Below, piece after piece: positions 45,110 through 52,827 of a stretch of DNA of 64,000 bases. Position 1 is the first letter of the stretch; every line of letters starts with the position of its first letter. The DNA comes from a bacterium BMS3Abin14 (GTDB lineage Bacteria > BMS3Abin14), in NCBI GenBank assembly GCA_002897695.1, contig BDTG01000008.1:105345-169344 (forward strand), written 5' to 3'. A program made the translations under genes and the position numbers. The notes beneath the pieces were generated by a model. The model made no database searches. It was not told the origin of the DNA and worked only from the letters and a program-made list of their open reading frames with translations.

Positions 45110-46440
45110 ATCTCCCCGATCACACCTTCCTGCTCCAGGCTGAGGAACACATCCACGACCGACGGATCAAACTGAGCGCCGGAGTCCGATTTCAGCCTGC
45201 CGACTGCTTCCTCGTGACCCAGGGCCGATCGGTAGGACCGATCCGAAGTCATGGCATCGAATGCATCAACCAGATTGATGATCCGGGATGGCAGAGGGAT
45301 GTCATTGCCTTTTAAACCATCCGGATATCCGGTCCCATCGAAATGTTCATGATGGTATCTGATATAGAATCCCGCTCGCTTCATGGAAGACATGGGACTT
45401 AATATACGCGCACCGATTTCGGGATGGCGTTTCATGTTAAACAGTTCGCCATCCTTCAGGGGACCTGCCTTGCCTATGATGTTCCCATCCACCCCTATCT
45501 TCCCGATATCATGAAGAATGGCCGCCATATCGAGGTCCTTCTGGTCCGCACTGCTCATCCCCATCCGCTCTGCGATAGCGTGGGAGATCCTGGCCACCCT
45601 TTCGCAATGCCCTCTCGTATAGGCATCTTTGGCCTCAACCGCAGCCGCCAGAGAGCTGATCGTCTCCCGAAAGTTCTTCTCTGTTTCGCCTCTGGCCTCC
45701 TGAATCTGTCTGACCATTTCGTTAAAATGCCTGGTCAGCCTTCCCACTTCGTCCCTTCCCCGCGCATCGACATGCACGAGAAAATCCCCGAATCCTACTG
45801 CACGCACCGCCTTGGCAAGCCTCTCAATCTTCCTGGCCTGAACTCCGGCCAGGAAAAAAATTGCAACAATCCCCAGGACGGTTACCGCAAACAGGGGTAA
45901 CAGCAGCCCCACGAGGGTCTCCTTCATCGCACTGTAGATATAGTCTGCTCCCAGGCCAACGACTGCCTTGCCTATCGTGACATCCTCGGCCACTATTGGC
46001 GCGACAAACTGAATAATGCCGGCGGCGGGCGGGGGAACATGGTCAAGATCGATAATACTGTCTGTTTTACCCGGAGTGGAGTGGTAAACAATCCTTCCCT
46101 GATGGTTCACCAGATAGGCATAACGAACATCCTCGTTGAGAAGTGTGGACTCGGTTATCGGCCCAAGACGAAGGTCGTCCGATGCCAGAAGAGGGTCTGT
46201 AGCGTTTACCGCAAGGTTTTCCGCAAGTGATTTGGCCCTCTTCTGGCTCTCAACTGAAAGAAAAATCCACTCGTAACGCACAAGGGAAACAGCGATAACT
46301 CCGGACAGAAGGAGCAGGAGAAGCGAGAAGGAAAGGGCCACCTTGAAACGCAGAGAAAACAGAAAGGGCACACCTTCTGTGGAAAGGACGCTTTTCGCCC
46401 GGGCTTTCATCCCCGGCACGATGCTCTTATCAAGCCCCAC
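45079..46440 (-). CDS. Membrane HD-GYP c-di-GMP phosphodiesterase
   Basis: 453 residues. Two membrane segments (~30-52 and ~180-200) bracket a periplasmic sensor domain; HAMP follows (~200-255), then an HD-GYP domain with HCERVARISHAIAER, ILHDIGKIG and HHEHFDGTGYP, all metal and GYP residues present. It likely degrades c-di-GMP in response to an envelope signal. The start codon is GTG with AAGGA nine bases upstream. It follows the FHA gene after five bases. Confidence 0.93.
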   Translation of the reverse strand: MGLDKSIVPGMKARAKSVLSTEGVPFLFSLRFKVALSFSLLLLLLSGVIAVSLVRYEWIFLSVESQKRAKSLAENLAVNATDPLLASDDLRLGPITESTLLNEDVRYAYLVNHQGRIVYHSTPGKTDSIIDLDHVPPPAAGIIQFVAPIVAEDVTIGKAVVGLGADYIYSAMKETLVGLLLPLFAVTVLGIVAIFFLAGVQARKIERLAKAVRAVGFGDFLVHVDARGRDEVGRLTRHFNEMVRQIQEARGETEKNFRETISSLAAAVEAKDAYTRGHCERVARISHAIAERMGMSSADQKDLDMAAILHDIGKIGVDGNIIGKAGPLKDGELFNMKRHPEIGARILSPMSSMKRAGFYIRYHHEHFDGTGYPDGLKGNDIPLPSRIINLVDAFDAMTSDRSYRSALGHEEAVGRLKSDSGAQFDPSVVDVFLSLEQEGVIGEICTEVKEKTD

Positions 46441-46445
46441 AGATA

Positions 46446-47012
46446 TTATTCCTTCGCATTTACGGCGAGCGTTGTGTTTCCGATGGTAAATGTATCACCA
46501 AGATTCAGCCGGGCTGTGAGGACCTTCTTTCCGCCCACGAAAGTTCCGTTTGTGCTCTCCAGGTCTACGAGAAACAGATGTTCATCGAAGATCTTGACCT
46601 GACAGTGGTTCCGGGAAACCTCGGAATCGTTAATTGCAATATCAGCATCAGCCGCGCTCCTGCCCAGCGTAACCACAGGTTTGTCAACAGGATAAACGTC
46701 ACCGCCGGGCAGGGCCGCCAGAAAATATCTCTTCCCCTCTTTGAGATGAGGTTTTTCGAGGGAAGCCTCCCGCAAAAGATCCTTCACCGCGCTTTTGCTC
46801 TGATCAATCTCCTGAAAATCATAGGACATGGTCTGGCTGTAATCCACAGGAGGAGAGCCCATACGGTTGACGGAAGAGCCGCCGCCCCCTTGTCTGGACG
46901 GGATCAGTATATCATGACCACACTTGGGACAGATCAACTTCGCCCCACCGGCAGGTATCTTTTCATCGGTCACCCGATATTGGGTCTGGCAGCTGCCGCA
47001 ATTTATCTTCAT
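46446..47012 (-). CDS. Zinc-ribbon and FHA domain protein
   Basis: 188 residues. An N-terminal MJ0042-type zinc ribbon has paired cysteines CGSC and CPKC (Cys5, Cys8, Cys29, Cys32), a linker follows, then an FHA domain (~100-188) with LGRSAADADIAI, VSRNHCQVK and LESTNGTFVGGK. FHA domains bind phosphothreonine, but no Ser/Thr kinase is in the window. Cytoplasmic. Its location between a propeller protein and the HD-GYP gene suggests a signalling adaptor. Confidence 0.9.
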   Translation of the reverse strand: MKINCGSCQTQYRVTDEKIPAGGAKLICPKCGHDILIPSRQGGGGSSVNRMGSPPVDYSQTMSYDFQEIDQSKSAVKDLLREASLEKPHLKEGKRYFLAALPGGDVYPVDKPVVTLGRSAADADIAINDSEVSRNHCQVKIFDEHLFLVDLESTNGTFVGGKKVLTARLNLGDTFTIGNTTLAVNAKE

Positions 47013-47057
47013 CCTGCTTCATCCTCTCTCATCGTGTTCTGCATTGCCATGACATCG

Positions 47058-49844
47058 TCACCGGTACACCGGCATTTTGACCACGGAGAAACGATTCCCG
47101 TCGAATTTAAAAACTCCCTTGTCCGTATGGAACCATTTGTTATCCGACAGATCCACAGCGATTACGGGAACAGAGCGTCCGAAAAACCCCTGGTCCGGGC
47201 CGAAAATAACCCATTTTTTTCCATCGTACCGTGCAATTCCGCTGTCCCCGGTTCCGATCCAGACGTTCCAGCGCCCGTCAACGGCGACGGCTGTCACCCT
47301 GTCGGAAGGAAGACCGTCTACATGGGTAAAGACCCTGATCACCTTGTCGTGAAAACTGGCTAACCCCTTGTCGGTCCCGATCCAGAAAACTCCGTTGGCA
47401 TCAATGGCCAGCGCGTTCACATTGTTGTCCGGAAGGCCATCCCTGGATGTGTAAACTTTGAAGGAATTGCCGTCAAAACGGGCTAGCCCCTTGTCGGTGC
47501 CAAACCAGAGATTCCTTTTCTGATCCACAACGATACAGTTGATAAAGTTGCTCGGAAGACCATCGCCGTAATCGAAGGTCACCCAATTCTTCAGGCCATC
47601 GAACTGGGATACACCTTTGTCGGTTCCGATCCATTTGAAGCCCAGCCGGTCAACCGCGATGGCCCGGACGGAATTGCTGATAAGTCCGTCCCTTATGGTG
47701 AAGTTCTTTCTCCTCTTGTTTATGATGTTTACCCTGAAAAGCCCCTCCTGGCCTCCAACCCACAGGAATTTCCCGTCCAGTACGCTGGGGAAGATAAACA
47801 CTCCGTTAGTGTTATCCCTCCACAGGCCACTCACAACTGTGTAGCTTGCGGTCCTGACTTTTTCGTGGTTCCCCGCCCGGTCCACGGCGAAAAACCTTAC
47901 TGTGGCCTTGTCACGCAGAACCAGGGGAACGGTATATTTGGGGGATCTGTCGGTGGGTTCCGCACCATCCAGGGTATAACGGATAACCGCGTTCTTCTCA
48001 CTCTTGAGCTCCAGAGTGATGGGGGGATTGTATTGACCCGGCGCTGGGTAGGCGATGGTGTTGGGAGGCTCGGAATCGATGATATATTCAGCCATCTGGA
48101 TCTGTTCCCTGTTCCCGGTCTCATCCTCGGAGTAAAAGAATATTTTTCCGCTTTTGCTCAGCACGAAAGGCCCACCGTAAATGGAAAACTTCCCTTGCGC
48201 TCCCGTTCTGACGAATATCCTGCCGCCCTTCTCGGATTTAAGGGACACGCTCACGGGCCTGCTGTAAATTCCAGCCGGCGGATCCACGGTGGTTGACGGG
48301 GGCGTATGATCAAAGGTGTATTTTACGGATTTAACGACCTCTCTGTTTCCGGATTCGTCAGTTGCGAAAAACTTCAGAACAGTATCCCGGGTCACCGGCA
48401 CAGGGTTTTCATATTCCGGCGAGGCCTCGCTCGGAGTGCTTGTGTCGGTGGTGTAGCGAATGACGGCATTATCCTCGGTCTTTAATACGACGCGGATAGG
48501 CCCTGCAAACACACCCCCACCGGGGTCGACGGAGGTGACCGGCGGGGTACGGTCCAGCACGTAGCGCTGACTGGCAGCATCACTCCGGTTGCCGACCTTA
48601 TCCACGGCGAAGTACGATAAAATGGCATTTCCGGCTACGTTGATGGGGCCACGATATTTCAATGACTGCCGTGTCACCGGACTTCCGTCGAGTGTATAGA
48701 AAATATCCGCCGGCTCGGAGGTTTCCAGTTTGACCCGAATTCTTCCGGAATAGTTGCCGCCTTTCGGGCGAGGCGTCACAGTGGGAGGAGTGGTATCGAT
48801 AACAAACGCGGCCGAGGCTATCTTACCCCGGTTGCCGGCCTCGTCCACCGCAAAATATTTCAGGACCATGGAACGGGTCAGCATTATGGCGCCATGGTAG
48901 ATCGGTGACGAGGGACCAGGTTCACGTTCACCGGTCTCGTACCGGATCGCCCCCTTCTCATTTGATGACAGGGTAACGTTAATCGCGGCTCCATAGGTCC
49001 CCGGATGGGGTTTCACCTTAACCACGGGAGGTTTGGTGTCGATCACATATCGCTCCTCGCGGACAGTCTCCCTGTTCCCCGCCCCATCAACGGCAAAAAA
49101 ACGCAGGACCCCACTGCGCTGGAAGGTGATGGGTTTCAAATAGGAGCGGGACCTCGAGGTAGGCCGGCCTCCATCGAGGGTGTAATGAATCCTGGCGCCC
49201 TTTTCACCAATGAGCGAAACGGTTACGGGACTGTTGAACAGTCCGCCGGACGGATCGGCGATGGTCACAGGCCTGGTATTGTCGACAAGGACATGGTAGA
49301 CCTCCGTCCTGACCCCCTCCCTGTTTTCCGCCTTGTCCATGGAAAAGAATTTAATTGAGGCATCCCTCTTTATTGTGATGGGTTTACTGTAGACGGGCGA
49401 GTCGTCACCGGGGACGCTTCCGTCAACGGTGAATCGGGTGACGGCATCCTTTTCGCTGGTCAGGCGAACGGATATGGGATGGTTGTACTTTCCCCCCTTT
49501 GGACGGGCCATCGTAACGGGAGGCTCCGTATCCAGACGCACGTGAAAACCCGAGGTCTGTATTTCCGAACCGTTTCCCGCATGATCCCTGGCAAAATATC
49601 GTATCTTTGCGTCGTCCCGCAAGATGACGGGAACGAGGTAGGGCATAAGCGCCTGATCACCGATGGAATAGAACACGACGGCCCCCTCCTCGGTGGTAAA
49701 AACCACTGAGACAGCCTTGTTGTAGGTCCCCGGGGCAGGATGGATGGAAACAGTCGGCGGGGTTTTGTCAAACGGAAAAAATCGGACGGCGACAGCCACG
49801 ACCGCAAGAATAATGGCCAGGAACAGAAAAACCTTGCCTCTCAT
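47058..49844 (-). CDS. Exported protein with eight chitobiase-like repeats and a propeller
   Basis: 928 residues. Membrane anchor at residues 4-22, then eight ~81-residue chitobiase/beta-hexosaminidase C-terminal-like repeats, each with the pattern DTxPPxT...Y, RYTLDGSxPT and LKFFAVDxAGN (residues ~26-675). The C-terminal ~250 residues are a two-component-regulator-type beta-propeller with blades such as DGLPSNFINCIVVD and WIGTDKGLA. It has no enzyme domain; it would project far into the periplasm or beyond. It shares its whole plan with the 52828-54816 protein. It overlaps the actin-like gene (ATGA). Function unknown; binding of wall or surface glycans is a guess. Confidence 0.88.
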   Translation of the reverse strand: MRGKVFLFLAIILAVVAVAVRFFPFDKTPPTVSIHPAPGTYNKAVSVVFTTEEGAVVFYSIGDQALMPYLVPVILRDDAKIRYFARDHAGNGSEIQTSGFHVRLDTEPPVTMARPKGGKYNHPISVRLTSEKDAVTRFTVDGSVPGDDSPVYSKPITIKRDASIKFFSMDKAENREGVRTEVYHVLVDNTRPVTIADPSGGLFNSPVTVSLIGEKGARIHYTLDGGRPTSRSRSYLKPITFQRSGVLRFFAVDGAGNRETVREERYVIDTKPPVVKVKPHPGTYGAAINVTLSSNEKGAIRYETGEREPGPSSPIYHGAIMLTRSMVLKYFAVDEAGNRGKIASAAFVIDTTPPTVTPRPKGGNYSGRIRVKLETSEPADIFYTLDGSPVTRQSLKYRGPINVAGNAILSYFAVDKVGNRSDAASQRYVLDRTPPVTSVDPGGGVFAGPIRVVLKTEDNAVIRYTTDTSTPSEASPEYENPVPVTRDTVLKFFATDESGNREVVKSVKYTFDHTPPSTTVDPPAGIYSRPVSVSLKSEKGGRIFVRTGAQGKFSIYGGPFVLSKSGKIFFYSEDETGNREQIQMAEYIIDSEPPNTIAYPAPGQYNPPITLELKSEKNAVIRYTLDGAEPTDRSPKYTVPLVLRDKATVRFFAVDRAGNHEKVRTASYTVVSGLWRDNTNGVFIFPSVLDGKFLWVGGQEGLFRVNIINKRRKNFTIRDGLISNSVRAIAVDRLGFKWIGTDKGVSQFDGLKNWVTFDYGDGLPSNFINCIVVDQKRNLWFGTDKGLARFDGNSFKVYTSRDGLPDNNVNALAIDANGVFWIGTDKGLASFHDKVIRVFTHVDGLPSDRVTAVAVDGRWNVWIGTGDSGIARYDGKKWVIFGPDQGFFGRSVPVIAVDLSDNKWFHTDKGVFKFDGNRFSVVKMPVYR

Positions 49845-50875
49845 TTTTCGGACCCGGACGCCTGGTTACTGCCATCGAAAAAATATCGGGCGTATTTTAC
49901 ATACCCTGATACATTGGTCATTCGAGGATCATCCCTCGTCTGAAGAAGGGCGATCTCCCCACGGACCATTGGCTTGATGAACTCAAAGAGGGCATCACCA
50001 CCGCCGCCGGCCAGAAGAACCAGGTCCAGATCCCAATCATCTACCCATATTCTTTCCATGTCGTTAACAATCGCCGCAGCCAACCTGGAGAAAACATCCT
50101 CCTTGACCTTGGCGATGTCGTATTCTGCCCCCCGGACCTTGATGCTGCCCTCCCTGACGGTATCGTATAGACGATAGATCTCCACGTTAACACCGCTCAT
50201 CTCCCGCAGGGATTCTCCGATAAACTGGAAAGCCTTGGCCATCCCCGTGTCGGTTGTTCTGCTTCCTCTCTCCGAATGTCTGAGCCCCTTGCAGACGGTA
50301 AAATCAGTGGTCTTGAAACCTATGTCGATTATTCCGATTTTCTGGCGTGCGGCGTCTCCCCGGAGCATGGTGCCGTCCTCACGAAAAAGGTAGTCTACCA
50401 GGCTTCCGTATGGCTGTGGAATTACCCTGACCCGGTTAATGGCCAGCGATATTTCCTTGCTTTCACCCCCGTCATGGACGATCAGGTCGTGTTCCCCCAA
50501 AAGCGTTTGGGAAATCTTTTCCTTAAACTCCATAAAGTATCCCACAGGCAGGCCCGTTACCACATTCAGGGGGACACGGCTGGGAGCAATCTGGGCCAGG
50601 CCGGCAAGCGCCAGCAAGCGGAACTGATTTGCAACCATCTGCGCCTGATCCAGAGTAAACTGACGCACCCTCGATTCGGATTCCGCCAATTCCCCGACAA
50701 AATAGGACTTTCCATCCAGGGTAATATGCCCCCCGGAGTGGGAGGATCCATTGAAAAACTCATCGTCAAGGGTGCGTGGTTGAGTCTCACCAATGATCGA
50801 TTTAAAGAGGACGGATGATTCCCCATCCGATGCTTTTGTGAAACCGAAACCTACATCAACACCAGCCATCAGCAT
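49841..50875 (-). CDS. ParM/StbA-like actin homologue
   Basis: 344 residues from ATG 50875 (GAGGAG seven bases upstream; the longer frame to 51067 lies in the neighbour). Actin-fold motifs: phosphate 1 GVDVGFGFTKA, phosphate 2 IGIIDIGFKTTDFTV, adenosine LLAGGGGDAL. It matches the ParM/StbA family of filament formers rather than MreB. ParM usually segregates plasmids with a small DNA-binding ParR; no ParR or partition site is seen and the surroundings are chromosomal, so another cytoskeletal role is likely. The gene sits between a 613-residue unknown and a chitobiase-repeat protein. Confidence 0.88.
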   Translation of the reverse strand: MLMAGVDVGFGFTKASDGESSVLFKSIIGETQPRTLDDEFFNGSSHSGGHITLDGKSYFVGELAESESRVRQFTLDQAQMVANQFRLLALAGLAQIAPSRVPLNVVTGLPVGYFMEFKEKISQTLLGEHDLIVHDGGESKEISLAINRVRVIPQPYGSLVDYLFREDGTMLRGDAARQKIGIIDIGFKTTDFTVCKGLRHSERGSRTTDTGMAKAFQFIGESLREMSGVNVEIYRLYDTVREGSIKVRGAEYDIAKVKEDVFSRLAAAIVNDMERIWVDDWDLDLVLLAGGGGDALFEFIKPMVRGEIALLQTRDDPRMTNVSGYVKYARYFFDGSNQASGSEK

Positions 50876-50885
50876 AATTTTCTCC

Positions 50886-52727
50886 TCATTTATCTCTTTC
50901 CCTGATTCGATCCATGGCCTCATCTTCCAACCTGTATTGAGCCTGGAACTCTCTCTCGAGTTCCTCAACCCTGATGAGGTCCAGGCCGCTGGATCGGATA
51001 AACTCCTCACGGATCCAGGGGTTCTTCTCCTTGACCGCCCCGGGAAGAACCTTGCTGACGTAAACACGTTCCATTTTCAGGTCATCAAGGGCTTTTCGCA
51101 GAAAGGCATCCGGCATCCCAGACCTGACAAAGCCTTTGGATGTCAACATTTTTTTAACATCCCCGACGAAAGCATTCTCTTCGTCCTCACCCCGGAGTGA
51201 ACGCCCGAATTTCTTCAGCCACCGGTCCATGGCAGCTTTAACAATACGGTATTCCTTCTCATCCCTCGTGAGGGTCCCCAGTGAGATTACCAGATCCTGC
51301 AGCGCAAGATCGCCCGTGGCAATTTTTTTAAGCCCTGATGAAAGGGCCTGGATCTTTTTCCTGCCGGTGCCGGGAAGATAGGGATTTTTCAGAATAGGGT
51401 CCAGGAACAGCTCATGAAAGAGGCCATCCTGTATTTCCTCAAAAATCCTGCGATTGGCCAGAAGGCTCCTCGCCCGTTCCAGTGATAGCTTCTCCTCCTC
51501 ATGAAAAGCCATTCGATTGACCACATTATATACGGTATCAAACCTGTCGAAGTAGGTTATAATATTCCCGAACTCCTCGAGGATAGCCGGGTCCTCGGTC
51601 CTGGTGCTGAATTCATCGCACTCCTTGCCCACCTCGATTAATATTCTGTCGAATACGGAATCGCGATTCTCCAGAGCGGAAAGCTTTGTCTTCAGCAGAC
51701 GGATGAGGTCCACCCTTTCCAGGCGAGCGCCTATGCGCCGGGTCTGGAGCAGGATGGTTTCCAGCACACCCCTTGCCTCAACGAGGTATTCGGGAACCTC
51801 GGTTGCCACGATTCTTTTGTTGCCGAGGAGCTTTTCATCCAGCGCATTCAGGAAGTTATCCGGGATTCCCTTTCGTAGCGCCAATGTCCTCAATCGGGAT
51901 ATCTTGGCACTCTGATCGAAACGGATTTCGTCCCCCCTCCATATCTCAGCAAGAACGGATCTGTACTCATCAATGACCCGTCTGTTCTCGTTGTCCCTAA
52001 ACATTATGTCGATCTTGATACGCTCCCGGGAATAGGGATCAATCTCCAGTCGCTCCGCCAGATTCTGCAGGATGATCTGTTCCTCCTCCCCAAGGACGTG
52101 TGAGCGTGAATAGAGTTCACGAAACTTGACGTAAAATTCGCGATGGGACCGATTCACCAGTTTCAGAAGAAAAAAGGCCGCTCCCAGTTCAGACCATTGA
52201 GCATTCAGTTCCTCCGCGATTTTAGAGTCGTCGCCGTCCAGCTCGAGGGGAAACCTTTTGAGGGATTTCCCGAGAACCCTGAGGATTTTCTCCTGTTGTT
52301 TTTTGAGAGATATGCGGGTTAAAAATTGTATGGAGAAGTAATAGTTGTAGACAGTGTGCCCACGGAGGAAGACATCCTTGAACGATTCACTTCCCGATGT
52401 ATTCCTTGTTAACCGGATACCGGGAACCGGATCGTGTCGTGCCCCGAAAAGAACAAGGCGGTTGACAACGTCCGGCTTGACAAGATCCTCAACCGGCTCA
52501 TCTACCCCGAACATATATGGGCAGAAACTGCCCCCATTACCGGTGTGGGAAACACCGTCGGGACCGACAATATACTCATTGCCGCCGCAAAAAAAGCGGT
52601 GTCGGAGAACGCCGTCCTCATCAATTACCTCGTGAAAATAATGGTTCCCGAGTCCAAATCCACTCAGCGTCGCATAGAATTCCTTGTCCGGTCCAGCCAC
52701 TCCGTGGACCCTGAGATCCTTTATCAT
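50886..52727 (-). CDS. Unrecognised 613-residue cytoplasmic protein
   Basis: I do not recognise it. Residues ~1-95 are Gly-, His- and Cys-containing (NHYFHEVIDEDG, HRFFCGGNEYIVG, GNGGSFCPYMFGVDEP) and look like a compact beta or metal-binding domain. Residues ~120-613 are strongly helical and charged, with possible coiled coil (EELEREFQAQYRLEDEAMDR at the end). No signal peptide or membrane segment. It is ten bases before the ParM-like gene, so the two may work as partners: filament plus regulator or adaptor. This is inferred from position only. The ATG at 52727 has a weak ribosome site. Confidence 0.8.
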   Translation of the reverse strand: MIKDLRVHGVAGPDKEFYATLSGFGLGNHYFHEVIDEDGVLRHRFFCGGNEYIVGPDGVSHTGNGGSFCPYMFGVDEPVEDLVKPDVVNRLVLFGARHDPVPGIRLTRNTSGSESFKDVFLRGHTVYNYYFSIQFLTRISLKKQQEKILRVLGKSLKRFPLELDGDDSKIAEELNAQWSELGAAFFLLKLVNRSHREFYVKFRELYSRSHVLGEEEQIILQNLAERLEIDPYSRERIKIDIMFRDNENRRVIDEYRSVLAEIWRGDEIRFDQSAKISRLRTLALRKGIPDNFLNALDEKLLGNKRIVATEVPEYLVEARGVLETILLQTRRIGARLERVDLIRLLKTKLSALENRDSVFDRILIEVGKECDEFSTRTEDPAILEEFGNIITYFDRFDTVYNVVNRMAFHEEEKLSLERARSLLANRRIFEEIQDGLFHELFLDPILKNPYLPGTGRKKIQALSSGLKKIATGDLALQDLVISLGTLTRDEKEYRIVKAAMDRWLKKFGRSLRGEDEENAFVGDVKKMLTSKGFVRSGMPDAFLRKALDDLKMERVYVSKVLPGAVKEKNPWIREEFIRSSGLDLIRVEELEREFQAQYRLEDEAMDRIRERDK

Positions 52728-52827
52728 CGGGAAAATGTTATATTATTTTGCCCTGGATGTCTTGTGTTTGTTAAAGGATCAATGGGATATAAACCCCGCG
52801 TTCCAGCGCCTTACAGCTGCCGGGTTG

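Noticed and set aside
49841..50875. ParM-like gene as part of an integrated plasmid partition locus
   Set aside because: No ParR-like gene, partition repeats, replication gene or integrase is nearby, and the gene is embedded in a coherent operon.
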